Assembly (NCBI GenBank): GCA_001570385.1 | Contig: BBYL01000048.1 | Location: 1 to 37,022 of the forward strand | Length of the DNA stretch: 37,022 nt | Direction: 5' to 3' | Source of the DNA: Microtetraspora glauca | GTDB lineage: Bacteria; Actinomycetota; Actinomycetes; Streptosporangiales; Streptosporangiaceae | Shown: positions 17,545 to 25,229 of the stretch, piece by piece | Numbering within the stretch: position 1 is the first letter of the stretch | How the letters are laid out: each line of letters opens with the position of its first letter | Program-made: the position numbers and the translations under genes | The notes under the pieces: generated by a model | The model's database searches: none | What the model was told of the DNA's origin: nothing | What the model saw: the letters and a program-made list of their open reading frames with translations, nothing else

Positions 17545-17568
17545 CGGTTCGATTCCCGTCACCCGCTC
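17545..17568 (+). other. tRNA-Gly 3'-end fragment
   Basis: The segment GGTTCGATTCCCGTCACCCG plus CTC matches the T-loop, T-stem 3' arm and acceptor 3' strand of actinobacterial tRNA-Gly. The 5' half of a tRNA is absent upstream and the CCA is not preserved. Such fragments commonly mark an attachment site left by an integrated element, or a truncation point. The remaining 17443-17650 stretch holds no gene that I can see. Confidence 0.45.
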
Positions 17569-17693
17569 TCTTCATGAAGGCCCAGGCAGGACGGAATCAC
17601 CTCCGGCACCATGAGCGGGGGCAGCCCTTCCGGACTCGGGGGGGATCGAAGGCTGGAGTTGCCCCGGTTCGGTAGACAGGTCAGGGCTTTCGG

Positions 17694-17999
17694 CTACGCG
17701 GCAGCATAGCCGTCTTCTTGAATGCTCTTGATTACGTGTCGACGTTCATATTCGGCGGGGCTGAGCTGGCCGTTCGCGGAGTGGCGGCGGCGTGGGTTGT
17801 AGAAGCCCTCGATGTAGGCGAATACGGCTCGTTCGGCTTCTGACCTGGTACGGAAGGTCCGCCGGTCGATCAGCTCGCACTCCAGCGAGGCGAAGAAACT
17901 CTCCGTGATCGCATTGTCGAAGCATGTCCCGGTCCTGCCCGTCGAGGGGCGAACCCCGGCCTGCGCGCATCGCTGGCCGAAGGCGATCGAGGTGTACTG
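17694..17999 (-). pseudogene. IS3 orfB C-terminal fragment, left copy
   Basis: It encodes QYTSIAFGQRCAQAGVRPS through CFDNAITESFFASLECELID to FYNPRRRHSANGQLSP, the C-terminal third of an IS3 integrase-like transposase. That includes the catalytic glutamate region (AITESFF), but the two catalytic aspartates and the N-terminus are missing. The frame runs on into the IS30 end and acquires unrelated residues there. It is almost identical to the right copy at 19452-19757. Confidence 0.85.
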
Positions 18000-18049
18000 G
18001 GCGGATTCAACTGGTCGTCGCAACACCTCGATCCTCGAGGAGACATGTT

Positions 18050-19444
18050 GTGGCGCAAGGAAGGGCGCGTGCGGCAATTCTGGCTGGTCGTCCGCCGCTT
18101 CAGTCACCAGGGCGGCCCCCGGTCAATCGGCGCGAGGAGCGGCAGCGTTTCTGGCGGCTGATCGCCCAGGGGCTGCCGAGTGAAGAGGCCGCCGTCGCCT
18201 GCGGTGTGTCGATGCCGCTGGGCCCGCGCTGGTTCCGTGAAGGTGGCGGGATGCCGCCGATCAGCCTGGATCCACCGTCGGGCCGCTACCTGTCGTTCGT
18301 CGAGCGCGAGGATATCGCTGTGCTGCGCGCCCAGGGGTGCGGGGTGCGTGACATCGCCCGTCGTCTGGGACGAGCCCCGTCGACGATCTCGCGGGAGCTG
18401 CGGCGCAACGCGGCCACGCGCGGCGGCCGCCTGGGCTACCGGGCCTCGGTCGCGCAGTGGCACGCCGACCGCCAAGCCCGACGGCCCAAGCCGTGCAAGC
18501 TCGCCACCAATGAGACGCTCCGACAGTATGTGCAGGACCGGCTCGCTGGCCAGGTCCGCGCCCCGGACGGTCGCACGGTCGAAGGACCTGACGTCCGCTG
18601 GATCGGGCGACGCCACGGGCGCCGCCAGGACCGGCGCTGGGCGACCTCGTGGAGTCCGGAGCAGATCGCGGGCAGGCTCCCGACCGACTTCCCCGAGGAC
18701 GAGACGATGCGGATCTCACACGAGGCCATCTACCAGGCCCTGTACATCCAAGGCCGCAGCGCCCTGCGCCGCGAGCTGACGGCCTGTCTGCGGACCGGCC
18801 GGGCGCTGCGGGTGCCCCGGGCCAGGACCCGCCAGCGCGGCAAGACGTTCGTCACTGACGAAGTGCTGATCAGTCAGCGGCCCGCCGAGGCGGCCGACCG
18901 GGCCGTGCCCGGGCACTGGGAAGGCGATCTCATCATCGGCCTGGGCAGTTCCTCGATCGGCACGCTGGTCGAGCGGGCCACCCGGTACACGCTGCTGCTG
19001 CACCTGCCCCCGATGGATGGTCACGGGGGGCCCAGGGCCAAGAACGGCCCGGCGCTGGCCGGGCACGGCGCCGAGGCCGTCCGCGACGCCATCGCCGCCA
19101 CCATCACCACGCTTCCTGAACAACTTCGCAGATCGCTGACCTGGGACCAGGGCACGGAGATGGCCCAGCACGCCCGGCTTCGCATCGACACCGGCCTTCA
19201 GGTGTTCTTCTGCGATCCCCATAGCCCGTGGCAGCGCGGCACCAACGAGAACACCAACGGCCTGCTGCGCCAGTACTTCCCCAAGGGCACTGACCTGAGC
19301 CGGCACAGCCGAGACGACCTCGACGCGGTCGCCACGGCCCTCAACAGCCGACCCCGCAAGACCCTCAACTGGAAGACTCCCGCCGAGGCACTGAACGAGC
19401 ATCTACTCTTGATCCAACAAGACAGTGTTGCGACGACCCCTTGA
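18050..19444 (+). CDS. IS30-family transposase
   Basis: A 464-residue DDE transposase. The N-terminal HTH region (ERQRFWRLIAQGLPSEEAA, then RYLSFVEREDIAVLRAQGCGVRDIARRLGRAPSTISREL) is the IS30 type. The catalytic core shows D in GHWEGDLIIG, D in LTWDQGTEM and E in RGTNENTNGLLRQYFPKG, all present. I chose the GTG at 18050 because of GAGGAG upstream and because homologues start just before an AGRPP-like segment; earlier codons in frame belong to the IS3 fragment. The element ends (TTCAA..GGTCGTCGCAACAC at about 18007-18027 and its inverted partner near 19430-19446) flank it closely. It is likely functional. Confidence 0.9.
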   Translation: MAQGRARAAILAGRPPLQSPGRPPVNRREERQRFWRLIAQGLPSEEAAVACGVSMPLGPRWFREGGGMPPISLDPPSGRYLSFVEREDIAVLRAQGCGVRDIARRLGRAPSTISRELRRNAATRGGRLGYRASVAQWHADRQARRPKPCKLATNETLRQYVQDRLAGQVRAPDGRTVEGPDVRWIGRRHGRRQDRRWATSWSPEQIAGRLPTDFPEDETMRISHEAIYQALYIQGRSALRRELTACLRTGRALRVPRARTRQRGKTFVTDEVLISQRPAEAADRAVPGHWEGDLIIGLGSSSIGTLVERATRYTLLLHLPPMDGHGGPRAKNGPALAGHGAEAVRDAIAATITTLPEQLRRSLTWDQGTEMAQHARLRIDTGLQVFFCDPHSPWQRGTNENTNGLLRQYFPKGTDLSRHSRDDLDAVATALNSRPRKTLNWKTPAEALNEHLLLIQQDSVATTP

Positions 19445-19451
19445 ACCCAAG

Positions 19452-19757
19452 CAGTACACCTCGATCGCCTTCGGCCAGCGATGCGCGCAGGCCGGGGTTC
19501 GCCCCTCGACGGGCAGGACCGGGACATGCTTCGACAACGCGATCACGGAGAGTTTCTTCGCCTCGCTGGAGTGCGAGCTGATCGACCGGCGGACCTTCCG
19601 TACCAGGTCAGAAGCCGAACGAGCCGTGTTCGCCTACATCGAGGGCTTCTACAATCCACGCCGCCGCCACTCCGCGAACGGCCAGCTCAGCCCCGCCGAA
19701 TATGAACGTCGACACGTAATCAAGAGCATTCAAGAAGACGGCTATGCTGCCGCGTAG
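19452..19757 (+). pseudogene. IS3 orfB C-terminal fragment, right copy
   Basis: This mirrors the left fragment: QYTSIAFGQRC to YERRHVIKSIQEDGYAAA, then stop. Only the last part of the transposase, with the catalytic glutamate, remains. The IS3 end (CTGTCTACCGAACCGGGGC) follows at about 19773-19791. The 19801-19905 gap holds nothing recognisable. Confidence 0.85.
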
Positions 19758-19905
19758 CTGAAAGCCCTGACCTGTCTACCGAACCGGGGCAACTCCAGCC
19801 GAGTTGCATTCCAGGTTGCAGTTCCAATTGATCCAGGACGGTTCAAATCGGATTACGCACGAGCTCTGACCTGCATTGAACTGTCTGGAACAGCGCAAGA
19901 TCGAG

Positions 19906-19950
19906 CTTTTAATCCGTAGGTTCAGGGTTCGAATCCCTGGCACCCCACCA
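19906..19950 (+). repeat. tRNA-Lys(TTT) 3'-half fragment, copy 1 (att-like)
   Basis: It begins at the anticodon loop (CTTTTAA, anticodon TTT) and continues through the variable loop, T-arm (GGGTTCGAATCCC) and acceptor to CACCCCACCA. The 5' half of the tRNA is absent. The same 45 bases recur at 26898 and 28583, with CGCCCCACCA ends. tRNA 3' ends are classic attB/attP cores for tyrosine recombinases, and a decayed integrase lies at 27053. This copy differs by one base from the other two. Confidence 0.8.
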
Positions 19951-20110
19951 CTCCACACCCCGCCTGACCTGGGGTTTCTCGGCCGCAAGGCGCCTCGCGG
20001 CGAGAAGTTGATCTCGTTTGATTGCTCGTTGTTCGCTCGCGGGCACGGACCGAGCAAACGGTAGATCGTTTAGGCGCCCTTCGTCAGGCCATACCTCACA
20101 GACGATCAGC
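19951..20110 (+). repeat. Conserved segment downstream of tRNA-Lys fragment, copy 1
   Basis: This segment resembles the one after copy 3 (28628-28790). Shared blocks include CGAGAAGTTGATCT, GCTCGTTGTT, GCTCGCGGG, CACGGACCG/TACGGACCG and GGTAGATCGTTTAGG, with scattered substitutions. It includes a hairpin (TTCTCG..CGC/GCGGCGAGAA, 19976-20006) whose counterpart has a different stem sequence but still pairs. It is probably the native terminator and flank of a tRNA-Lys gene carried in by integration. The following 20111-20490 stretch holds no gene that I can support. Confidence 0.7.
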
Positions 20111-20490
20111 AGACTGATCCGCGGTCTGCCCGAGCCTCCCCTGCTGGCCGGCCTACGGGTGCTCGGCGCGGACGACTTCGCGTACCGGCCGGGGCCACCC
20201 CTACAGCACCATCCTGATCAGCATCTCCACCAGCACAGTGGTCGACGTGCTGCCCGACGGGACGGTGTAGCCAGGAGCCCAGAAGTCGAACACCCATCGA
20301 TGATGTCGGGCGGCGGCGTCAGGAAGTCAAGCGCTGATGCGTACTCACGCGGACCGCCCACGCCCCGCCTGGACCACATCCCGAAGCCGGCCAGCCCCGC
20401 CACCGTGAACAAGCCCGTCATCGAGACGGATCGGGCATCCCTTCCTTCGTTTTGAGCGGTTTCCAAGCGAATCTCGCTACAACGGGTGCC

Positions 20491-21201
20491 ATGGAACGGC
20501 CAGTCAAGGTTCTCGTCGTCGACGACGAGCCGAACATCCTCGCCCTGCTGTCGCAGACCCTGCGCCTGGTGTCGTTCGAGGTCAGAACGGCGGACCGGGG
20601 CAGGGAGGCGCTGCGCACCGCCACCAAGTTCGGCCCGGACATCGTGGTGCTCGACGTGATGCTGCCCGACCTGGACGGATTCGAGGTGGCGCGGCGGCTG
20701 GGCGAAGTGCCCGTGCTCTTCCTGACAGCGCGGGACGCGCCCGAGGACAGGGTACGAGGGCTGACGCTGGGGGCGGACGACTACGTCACCAAGCCGTTCA
20801 ACCTGGAGGAGGTGGTGCTGCGGATCAGGGCCATCCTGCGCCGGTCCCGGACGGAGGAAAAGGACCGCGAACGCGTGCTCAGATACGCCGATGTCGAGCT
20901 CGACGAGGACGCGCACGAGGTCAGGCGGGGCGGCGTCCCGGTGGACCTGTCGCCCACCGAGTTCAACCTGCTGGCGTACCTGCTGCTCAACGCCGGCAGG
21001 GTGGTGAGCAAGGCGCAGATCCTGGAGAGCGTCTGGCGCTACGACTTCGACGGCGACTCCAGCATCGTCGAGTCGTACGTCTACTACCTGCGCAAGAAGA
21101 TCGACCGCTGGGATCCCCAGCTGATCCACACCGTACGCGGGGTGGGCTACACGCTGCGGCTGCCCCGGGGGGGCGACACGAGAGGCCCCCAGGGCACATG
21201 A
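20491..21201 (+). CDS. OmpR-family response regulator
   Basis: A 236-residue protein. The receiver domain has the acidic pair DDE at 11-13, phospho-acceptor D55 in VVLDVMLPD, and K101 in DDYVTKPFN. A winged-helix DNA-binding domain follows (VDLSPTEFNLLAYLL to SYVYYLRKKID, VRGVGYTLR). The ATG at 20491 is chosen over an upstream in-frame TTG because it starts just before the receiver domain. The stop overlaps the kinase start by 4 bases. It is likely to control the lipoprotein-adaptor-ABC operon downstream; 10-bp direct repeats that could be its binding site lie at 22713-22780. Confidence 0.93.
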   Translation: MERPVKVLVVDDEPNILALLSQTLRLVSFEVRTADRGREALRTATKFGPDIVVLDVMLPDLDGFEVARRLGEVPVLFLTARDAPEDRVRGLTLGADDYVTKPFNLEEVVLRIRAILRRSRTEEKDRERVLRYADVELDEDAHEVRRGGVPVDLSPTEFNLLAYLLLNAGRVVSKAQILESVWRYDFDGDSSIVESYVYYLRKKIDRWDPQLIHTVRGVGYTLRLPRGGDTRGPQGT

Positions 21202-22802
21202 GAATCCTGAGCTACATGAGGACGCGGGGGCGGTGGACGCTGCGCGCCCGGCTGGTGGCGGCGGCCGTCGCGCTGACCGCGGTCGCGCTGGTGCTGGCCA
21301 ACGCGGCGGGCCTCGCCCTCCTGCGCGGCTACCTGGTCGACCGGCTGGACGCCCAACTGCGCGCGAGCGTCCCGAGCGCCCCGTCCGGTACGTTCACCGT
21401 CACCCCGAACCCGGCGTATCCGCCGAAGGACGACCCTGAGCCGGTCCAGCTCGTGGTGATCGGGAACACACTGGTCGAACGGATGGTCGGCGAACGACGG
21501 CTGTACATGTTCGACTCGGTGGGTCGGCTCGTCAGTGAGTTCCCCGTACGGCCCGCCGAACGGCCGGTGCTCGGCCCGTACCGGGACCTCCGGCGGGACG
21601 GGCCGTACACGGTGCCGGGGACGGGCGCCCCGTCCTGGCGGGTGCTGGTGGCGGCGCTGCCGGACGGCGGCACCGCGGTGCTGGCCGCGTCGCTGGCGGA
21701 CGTCGAGGCGACCCATCGACGGCTGCTGGCGATCGACGGGGCGGTGACCGCGGTGGTGCTGCTGCTGCTCGGCCTGGCCGCCACCGCCCTGGTACGGCTG
21801 GGCATGCGCCCGCTGACCAGGATCGAGGAGACCGCGGCCAGGATCGCGGCCGGCGACTTCGGCAGCCGGGTGCCGGAGAGCGAGCCGGACACCGAACCCG
21901 GCCGGCTCGGGGTGGCGATGAACGTGATGCTCGACCGCGTCGAGTCGGAGATCGCCGCGCGCACCGAGTCGGAGGCGGGGATGCGCCGGTTCCTGGCCGA
22001 CGCGTCGCACGAGCTGCGCACCCCGCTGACCTCGGTGCTGGGTTTCGCCGAGCTCTATCGGCAGGGCGGCACCCCGCCCGGGGCGCCGATGGATGAGGCG
22101 ATGCGCCGGATCGAGGACGAGGCCACCCGCATGGGCCTGCTGGTCAACGATCTCCTGGTCCTGGCCCACCTGGACGAGGAACGCCCGCTCGCCAGCGGTC
22201 CGGTCGACCTGCTGGAGATCGCGATCGACACGGTGCGCGACGCGCGTGCCCGGCAGCCAGAAAGGCGGATCCGGATGACCGGGCAGGACGGCGCGCTGGC
22301 TCCGGTCATCGTGACCGGAGACGAGGCCCGGCTGCGGCAGGTCGCGGCCAACCTGGTGGCAAACGCGCTGGCCCACACCCCGCCCGGCACCGAGGTCACG
22401 GTCGCCGTCGGCGCCGGGCGGCCGACCGAAGCGCCGGCGGCCGCGGTCGGCTCCCGCCCGCCGGGCTCGCCGCTCATGGGAGTGCTCGACGTACGCGACA
22501 CTGGGCAGGGGATCCCCGCCGAGCACGTTACGCGCATCTTCGAGCGGCTCTACCGGGTGAGCCAGAGCCGCTCCCGCGCCGACGGCGGGGCCGGACTCGG
22601 GCTGGCCATCGTCGCCGCGATCGTCAAAGCGCACGCCGGCCGGGTCGAGGTGGCGACCGCCCCCGGCGAGGGCTCCGCGTTCCGCGTCCTCCTGCCGCTC
22701 AGACATCCCGAAGAGATCCGCGGAGATCCGGTGAGATCCGCAGAGATCCCCAAGAGAGTCCGAGATCGCGAAGAGACCCTCGAAGCCGCGCGGCGCACTT
22801 GA
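21198..22802 (+). CDS. Membrane sensor histidine kinase
   Basis: A 534-residue kinase. There is one membrane helix at about 17-42, an extracellular sensor of about 130 residues, a second helix at about 181-200, HAMP (about 200-252), and HisKA with H271 in DASHELRTPLTSVLGF. The HATPase domain has the N box (NLVANALAHTPPG), G1 (DTGQGIP) and G2 (GGAGLGLAIV). It phosphorylates the regulator encoded just upstream (ATGA overlap). The final 30 or so residues after LPLRHPEE are encoded by a 10-bp-periodic DNA repeat and are unlike a kinase tail. The stimulus is not apparent; neighbours suggest envelope stress or drugs. Confidence 0.93.
   Translation: MRILSYMRTRGRWTLRARLVAAAVALTAVALVLANAAGLALLRGYLVDRLDAQLRASVPSAPSGTFTVTPNPAYPPKDDPEPVQLVVIGNTLVERMVGERRLYMFDSVGRLVSEFPVRPAERPVLGPYRDLRRDGPYTVPGTGAPSWRVLVAALPDGGTAVLAASLADVEATHRRLLAIDGAVTAVVLLLLGLAATALVRLGMRPLTRIEETAARIAAGDFGSRVPESEPDTEPGRLGVAMNVMLDRVESEIAARTESEAGMRRFLADASHELRTPLTSVLGFAELYRQGGTPPGAPMDEAMRRIEDEATRMGLLVNDLLVLAHLDEERPLASGPVDLLEIAIDTVRDARARQPERRIRMTGQDGALAPVIVTGDEARLRQVAANLVANALAHTPPGTEVTVAVGAGRPTEAPAAAVGSRPPGSPLMGVLDVRDTGQGIPAEHVTRIFERLYRVSQSRSRADGGAGLGLAIVAAIVKAHAGRVEVATAPGEGSAFRVLLPLRHPEEIRGDPVRSAEIPKRVRDREETLEAARRT
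22713..22780 (+). promoter_or_regulatory. 10-bp periodic direct repeats, candidate regulator site
   Basis: GAGATCCG-like units start at 22713, 22723, 22733 and 22743, with weaker ones near 22754, 22762 and 22773, so the period is about one helical turn. Because 10 is not a multiple of 3, the repetition is at DNA level, not protein level. It overlaps the 3' end of the kinase gene and lies 140-210 bases upstream of the lipoprotein start. OmpR-type regulators bind direct repeats at 10-11 bp spacing, so autoregulation by the adjacent regulator is plausible. Confidence 0.5.
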
Positions 22803-22921
22803 GCTCCGTGAACCCATGAGCACGCGCGGACCCGGGCGTACGGAACCGGTGTACGAGATCTTGAGGTGGCTCCGAGGTTGCTCTGGGCTCGCTCCGATCG
22901 GCGGCCGACACGCTCGGGTCC

Positions 22922-23440
22922 ATGCGAAAGACACTTTTGGCGGTGGTGCTGTTCGCGCTCGCCACCGGATGCGGACAAACTCCCGACTCCTCCTCCAAGG
23001 CCGCCGCGGCCGCCTCCCGGCCCGCCGCCTCTCTCGATCCGCAGGAACGGCTCAGGACGTACGCCAAGTGCATGCGGGACAACGGCGTCGACATGCCCGA
23101 TCCGGGACCCGACGGCTCCATCCAGACCGATGAGCGGGGCATCGACCGGGCGACCATGGAGAAGGCCGAGGCGGCCTGCGGCGCCATCCTCGGATCCGGC
23201 GGCGGAAGCAGTGGCGGCGGGAACGGCGGCGGGGGCGACCTGTCCCCCGAGCAGAAGGACCAGCTGCGCGCGTACGCCAAGTGCATGCGGGACAACGGCG
23301 TCGACATGCCCGATCCGGTCTTCCAGGGCGGCGGCCGGTACGCGGTCGGCGGGCCCGGCATGAAGGTGCAGCCGGACGATCCCGCGTACAAGAAGGCCGA
23401 GGAGGTCTGCCGCGACAAGGCCGGCGGGCTCCTGGGATGA
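22922..23440 (+). CDS. Lipoprotein with duplicated CMRDNGVDMPDP motif
   Basis: 172 residues. A short signal peptide ends in a lipobox (LATGC, C17), so it is anchored outside the membrane. The mature part holds two repeats: YAKCMRDNGVDMPDP at about 47-61 and again at 118-132. Each is followed by a second cysteine (C86, C163), suggesting one disulfide per repeat. A Gly/Ser linker (92-105) joins them. The core of the repeat is identical over 48 nt, indicating recent duplication or gene conversion. It overlaps the adaptor gene by ATGA. Similar small lipoproteins accompany actinobacterial MacA-like/ABC operons; their exact role is not known to me. Confidence 0.85.
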   Translation: MRKTLLAVVLFALATGCGQTPDSSSKAAAAASRPAASLDPQERLRTYAKCMRDNGVDMPDPGPDGSIQTDERGIDRATMEKAEAACGAILGSGGGSSGGGNGGGGDLSPEQKDQLRAYAKCMRDNGVDMPDPVFQGGGRYAVGGPGMKVQPDDPAYKKAEEVCRDKAGGLLG

Positions 23441-24549
23441 CCTCGGAGACGATGACCTTCGAGACGACGCCCCCGGAGAAGGCGGGACAACTGCGGCGGC
23501 GCAGGCGGGGCCGGGCGGCACTGATCGCGGGCTGCGCCGTGCTCACCCCCGCGATGGTCGCCGCCGCGGTCGGCCTCGGCGGCGACACCGAAACCGCCGC
23601 GCCCCGGCGGCCTCCTCCGGCGACCGCCCAGGTCATCCGTACGACGCTGACCGAGACGACGAGCGTGGACGGCACTCTCGGCTATGGGTCGCGGGAGACG
23701 CTGACGGCCGCCGGCCGGTCGGGCACGATCACCTGGCTGCCCTCGCCCGGCGCGATGGTCAGGCGGGGCCGCGCGGTCTACAGCGTGAACGCCGACCGGG
23801 TGCCGCTGCTGTACGGCGACATGCCCCTCTATCGCACGCTGCGCACGGGAGTGAAGGGCCGGGACGTCGAGCTGCTGGAGCGGAACCTCGCCAAGCTCGG
23901 CTATCGCGGCATCACCGTGGACCAGGAGTTCACCTGGGCCACCCGCGAGGCGGTGCGGCGATGGCAGCGGAACATCGGCGTCCCGGTGACCGGCCAGGTG
24001 GAGCCCGGTGACGTCTTCGTGCATCCCGGTCCGATCCGGGTCGCCGAGCTGAAAACCACGCTCGGCGGCCCCGCGCCGGGGCCCGTGCTCGCGTACACCG
24101 GCACGACGAAGCGGGTCACCGTCCCGCTGGACGCGGCCGACCGGCACCTGGTGAAGAAGGGCATGAAGGCGACCGTGAAACTGCCGGGCGGCGCGACCGT
24201 GCCCGGTGTGGTGACCGGCATCGGCAAGGTCGCCAGCGAGAGCATCGAGCAGGGCGAGACGGTCATCACCGTCGAGGTGGTCGTCTCCGTCCGCGAACGG
24301 CGTGCACGCGGAAAGCTCCGCGCGTTCGACACGGCACCGGTGAAGGTCGCCGTAGTCGCCGAGCAGCGCGAGAACGTGCTCGCCGTACCGGTCAACGCGC
24401 TGATCGCGCTGCCCGGCGGCGGGTACGGCGTGGAGGTCGTGCAAGGCGCGGTGACCCGTTCCGTGCCGGTGCGCACGGGCATGTTCGCCGACGGGAAGGT
24501 CGAGATCGCCGGGATCGACGAGGGCACCACGGTGGTGGTGCCGACATGA
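23437..24549 (+). CDS. Efflux adaptor with peptidoglycan-binding domain
   Basis: 370 residues. A basic N-terminus and one membrane helix (about 27-47) anchor it. The central segment (RTLRTGVKGRDVELLERNLAKLGYRG to WATREAVRRWQRNIGVPVTG) is a peptidoglycan_binding_1 fold inserted in an HlyD/MacA-type membrane-fusion scaffold, with barrel strands near 240-340 (KKGMKATVKLPGG, VLAVPVNALIALPGG). It probably links the MacB-type permease encoded downstream to the cell wall. The ATG at 23437 overlaps the lipoprotein stop and the stop overlaps the ATPase start, so translation is coupled. Substrate unknown. Confidence 0.88.
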   Translation: MTSETMTFETTPPEKAGQLRRRRRGRAALIAGCAVLTPAMVAAAVGLGGDTETAAPRRPPPATAQVIRTTLTETTSVDGTLGYGSRETLTAAGRSGTITWLPSPGAMVRRGRAVYSVNADRVPLLYGDMPLYRTLRTGVKGRDVELLERNLAKLGYRGITVDQEFTWATREAVRRWQRNIGVPVTGQVEPGDVFVHPGPIRVAELKTTLGGPAPGPVLAYTGTTKRVTVPLDAADRHLVKKGMKATVKLPGGATVPGVVTGIGKVASESIEQGETVITVEVVVSVRERRARGKLRAFDTAPVKVAVVAEQRENVLAVPVNALIALPGGGYGVEVVQGAVTRSVPVRTGMFADGKVEIAGIDEGTTVVVPT

Positions 24550-25229
24550 TTGTCCAGCTCACCGGGGTCACCAAGCGCTATGGCGGCGAGGTCACCGCGC
24601 TGCGCGACGTCATCCTGGAGATCGGGTACGGCGAGCTGGTCGCCATCGTCGGCCGGTCGGGGTCCGGCAAGTCGACCATGCTGAATATGATCGGCACCCT
24701 GGACCGGCCTTCCAGCGGCGTCGTCCGCGTCGGAGGCCACGATGTGGCGAAGCTCAACGATCGGCGGCTGTCGGCGCTGCGCGCCGCCGCGATCGGTTTC
24801 GTGTTCCAGCAGTTCCATCTCACCCCGGGCGTTCCGGTGCTGGACAGCGTGGCCGATGGATTGCTCTACTCCGGCGTGCCGGCGCGGCGGCGGCGCGTCC
24901 GGGCGACGGAGGCGCTGGAGCGGGTCGGCCTCGGCCACCGCCTCCAGCATCGGCCGCACGAGCTGTCCGGCGGGGAACGGCAGCGCGTGGCCATCGCCCG
25001 CGCGATCGTCGGCCACCCGTCGCTGCTGCTGGCGGACGAGCCGACCGGCAATCTCGACTCCAGGTCGGGCACGGGGGTGATGGATCTGCTCCGCGAGTTG
25101 CATCGCGGCGGCACGACCGTCGTGGTCATCACGCACGATCGCGACATCGCCGCGAGCCTGCCCCGGCGGGTCGAGATGCTGGACGGGCGCGTGCTGCGCG
25201 ACCTGAGGGAACGGACGCCGGCATGCTGA
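24546..25229 (+). CDS. ABC transporter ATPase, MacB/LolD type
   Basis: 227 residues with all ABC motifs: Walker A (GRSGSGKSTMLN), Q-loop (FVFQQFHL), signature (LSGGERQRVAIARA), Walker B (LLLADEPTGNLDS) and the switch histidine (VVITHDRD). It powers the permease encoded next. The family (MacB, LolD, FtsE-like) drives mechanotransmission rather than classical import. It overlaps the adaptor by 4 bases and the permease by 7 bases. Confidence 0.95.
   Translation: MIVQLTGVTKRYGGEVTALRDVILEIGYGELVAIVGRSGSGKSTMLNMIGTLDRPSSGVVRVGGHDVAKLNDRRLSALRAAAIGFVFQQFHLTPGVPVLDSVADGLLYSGVPARRRRVRATEALERVGLGHRLQHRPHELSGGERQRVAIARAIVGHPSLLLADEPTGNLDSRSGTGVMDLLRELHRGGTTVVVITHDRDIAASLPRRVEMLDGRVLRDLRERTPAC

Larger units (their letters stand above)
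17651..19800. mobile_element. IS30 element bracketed by 349-bp inverted IS3 fragments
   Basis: 17651-17999 and 19452-19800 are near-identical in inverted orientation, both beginning (outer side) GGCTGGAGTTGCCCCGGTTC and ending at the codons for QYTSIAF of an IS3 orfB. Between them lies a complete IS30-family element. Each flank therefore carries the 3' end of the same IS3 type, with the IS3 outer end outward. An IS30 insertion followed by inversion or recombination between two IS3 copies could produce this. The whole could also move or form a cruciform as a unit. Confidence 0.75.

Noticed and set aside
21147..24444. Long minus-strand frames opposite the kinase, adaptor and ABC genes
   Set aside because: Shadows of high third-position GC in the real plus-strand genes; no motifs.
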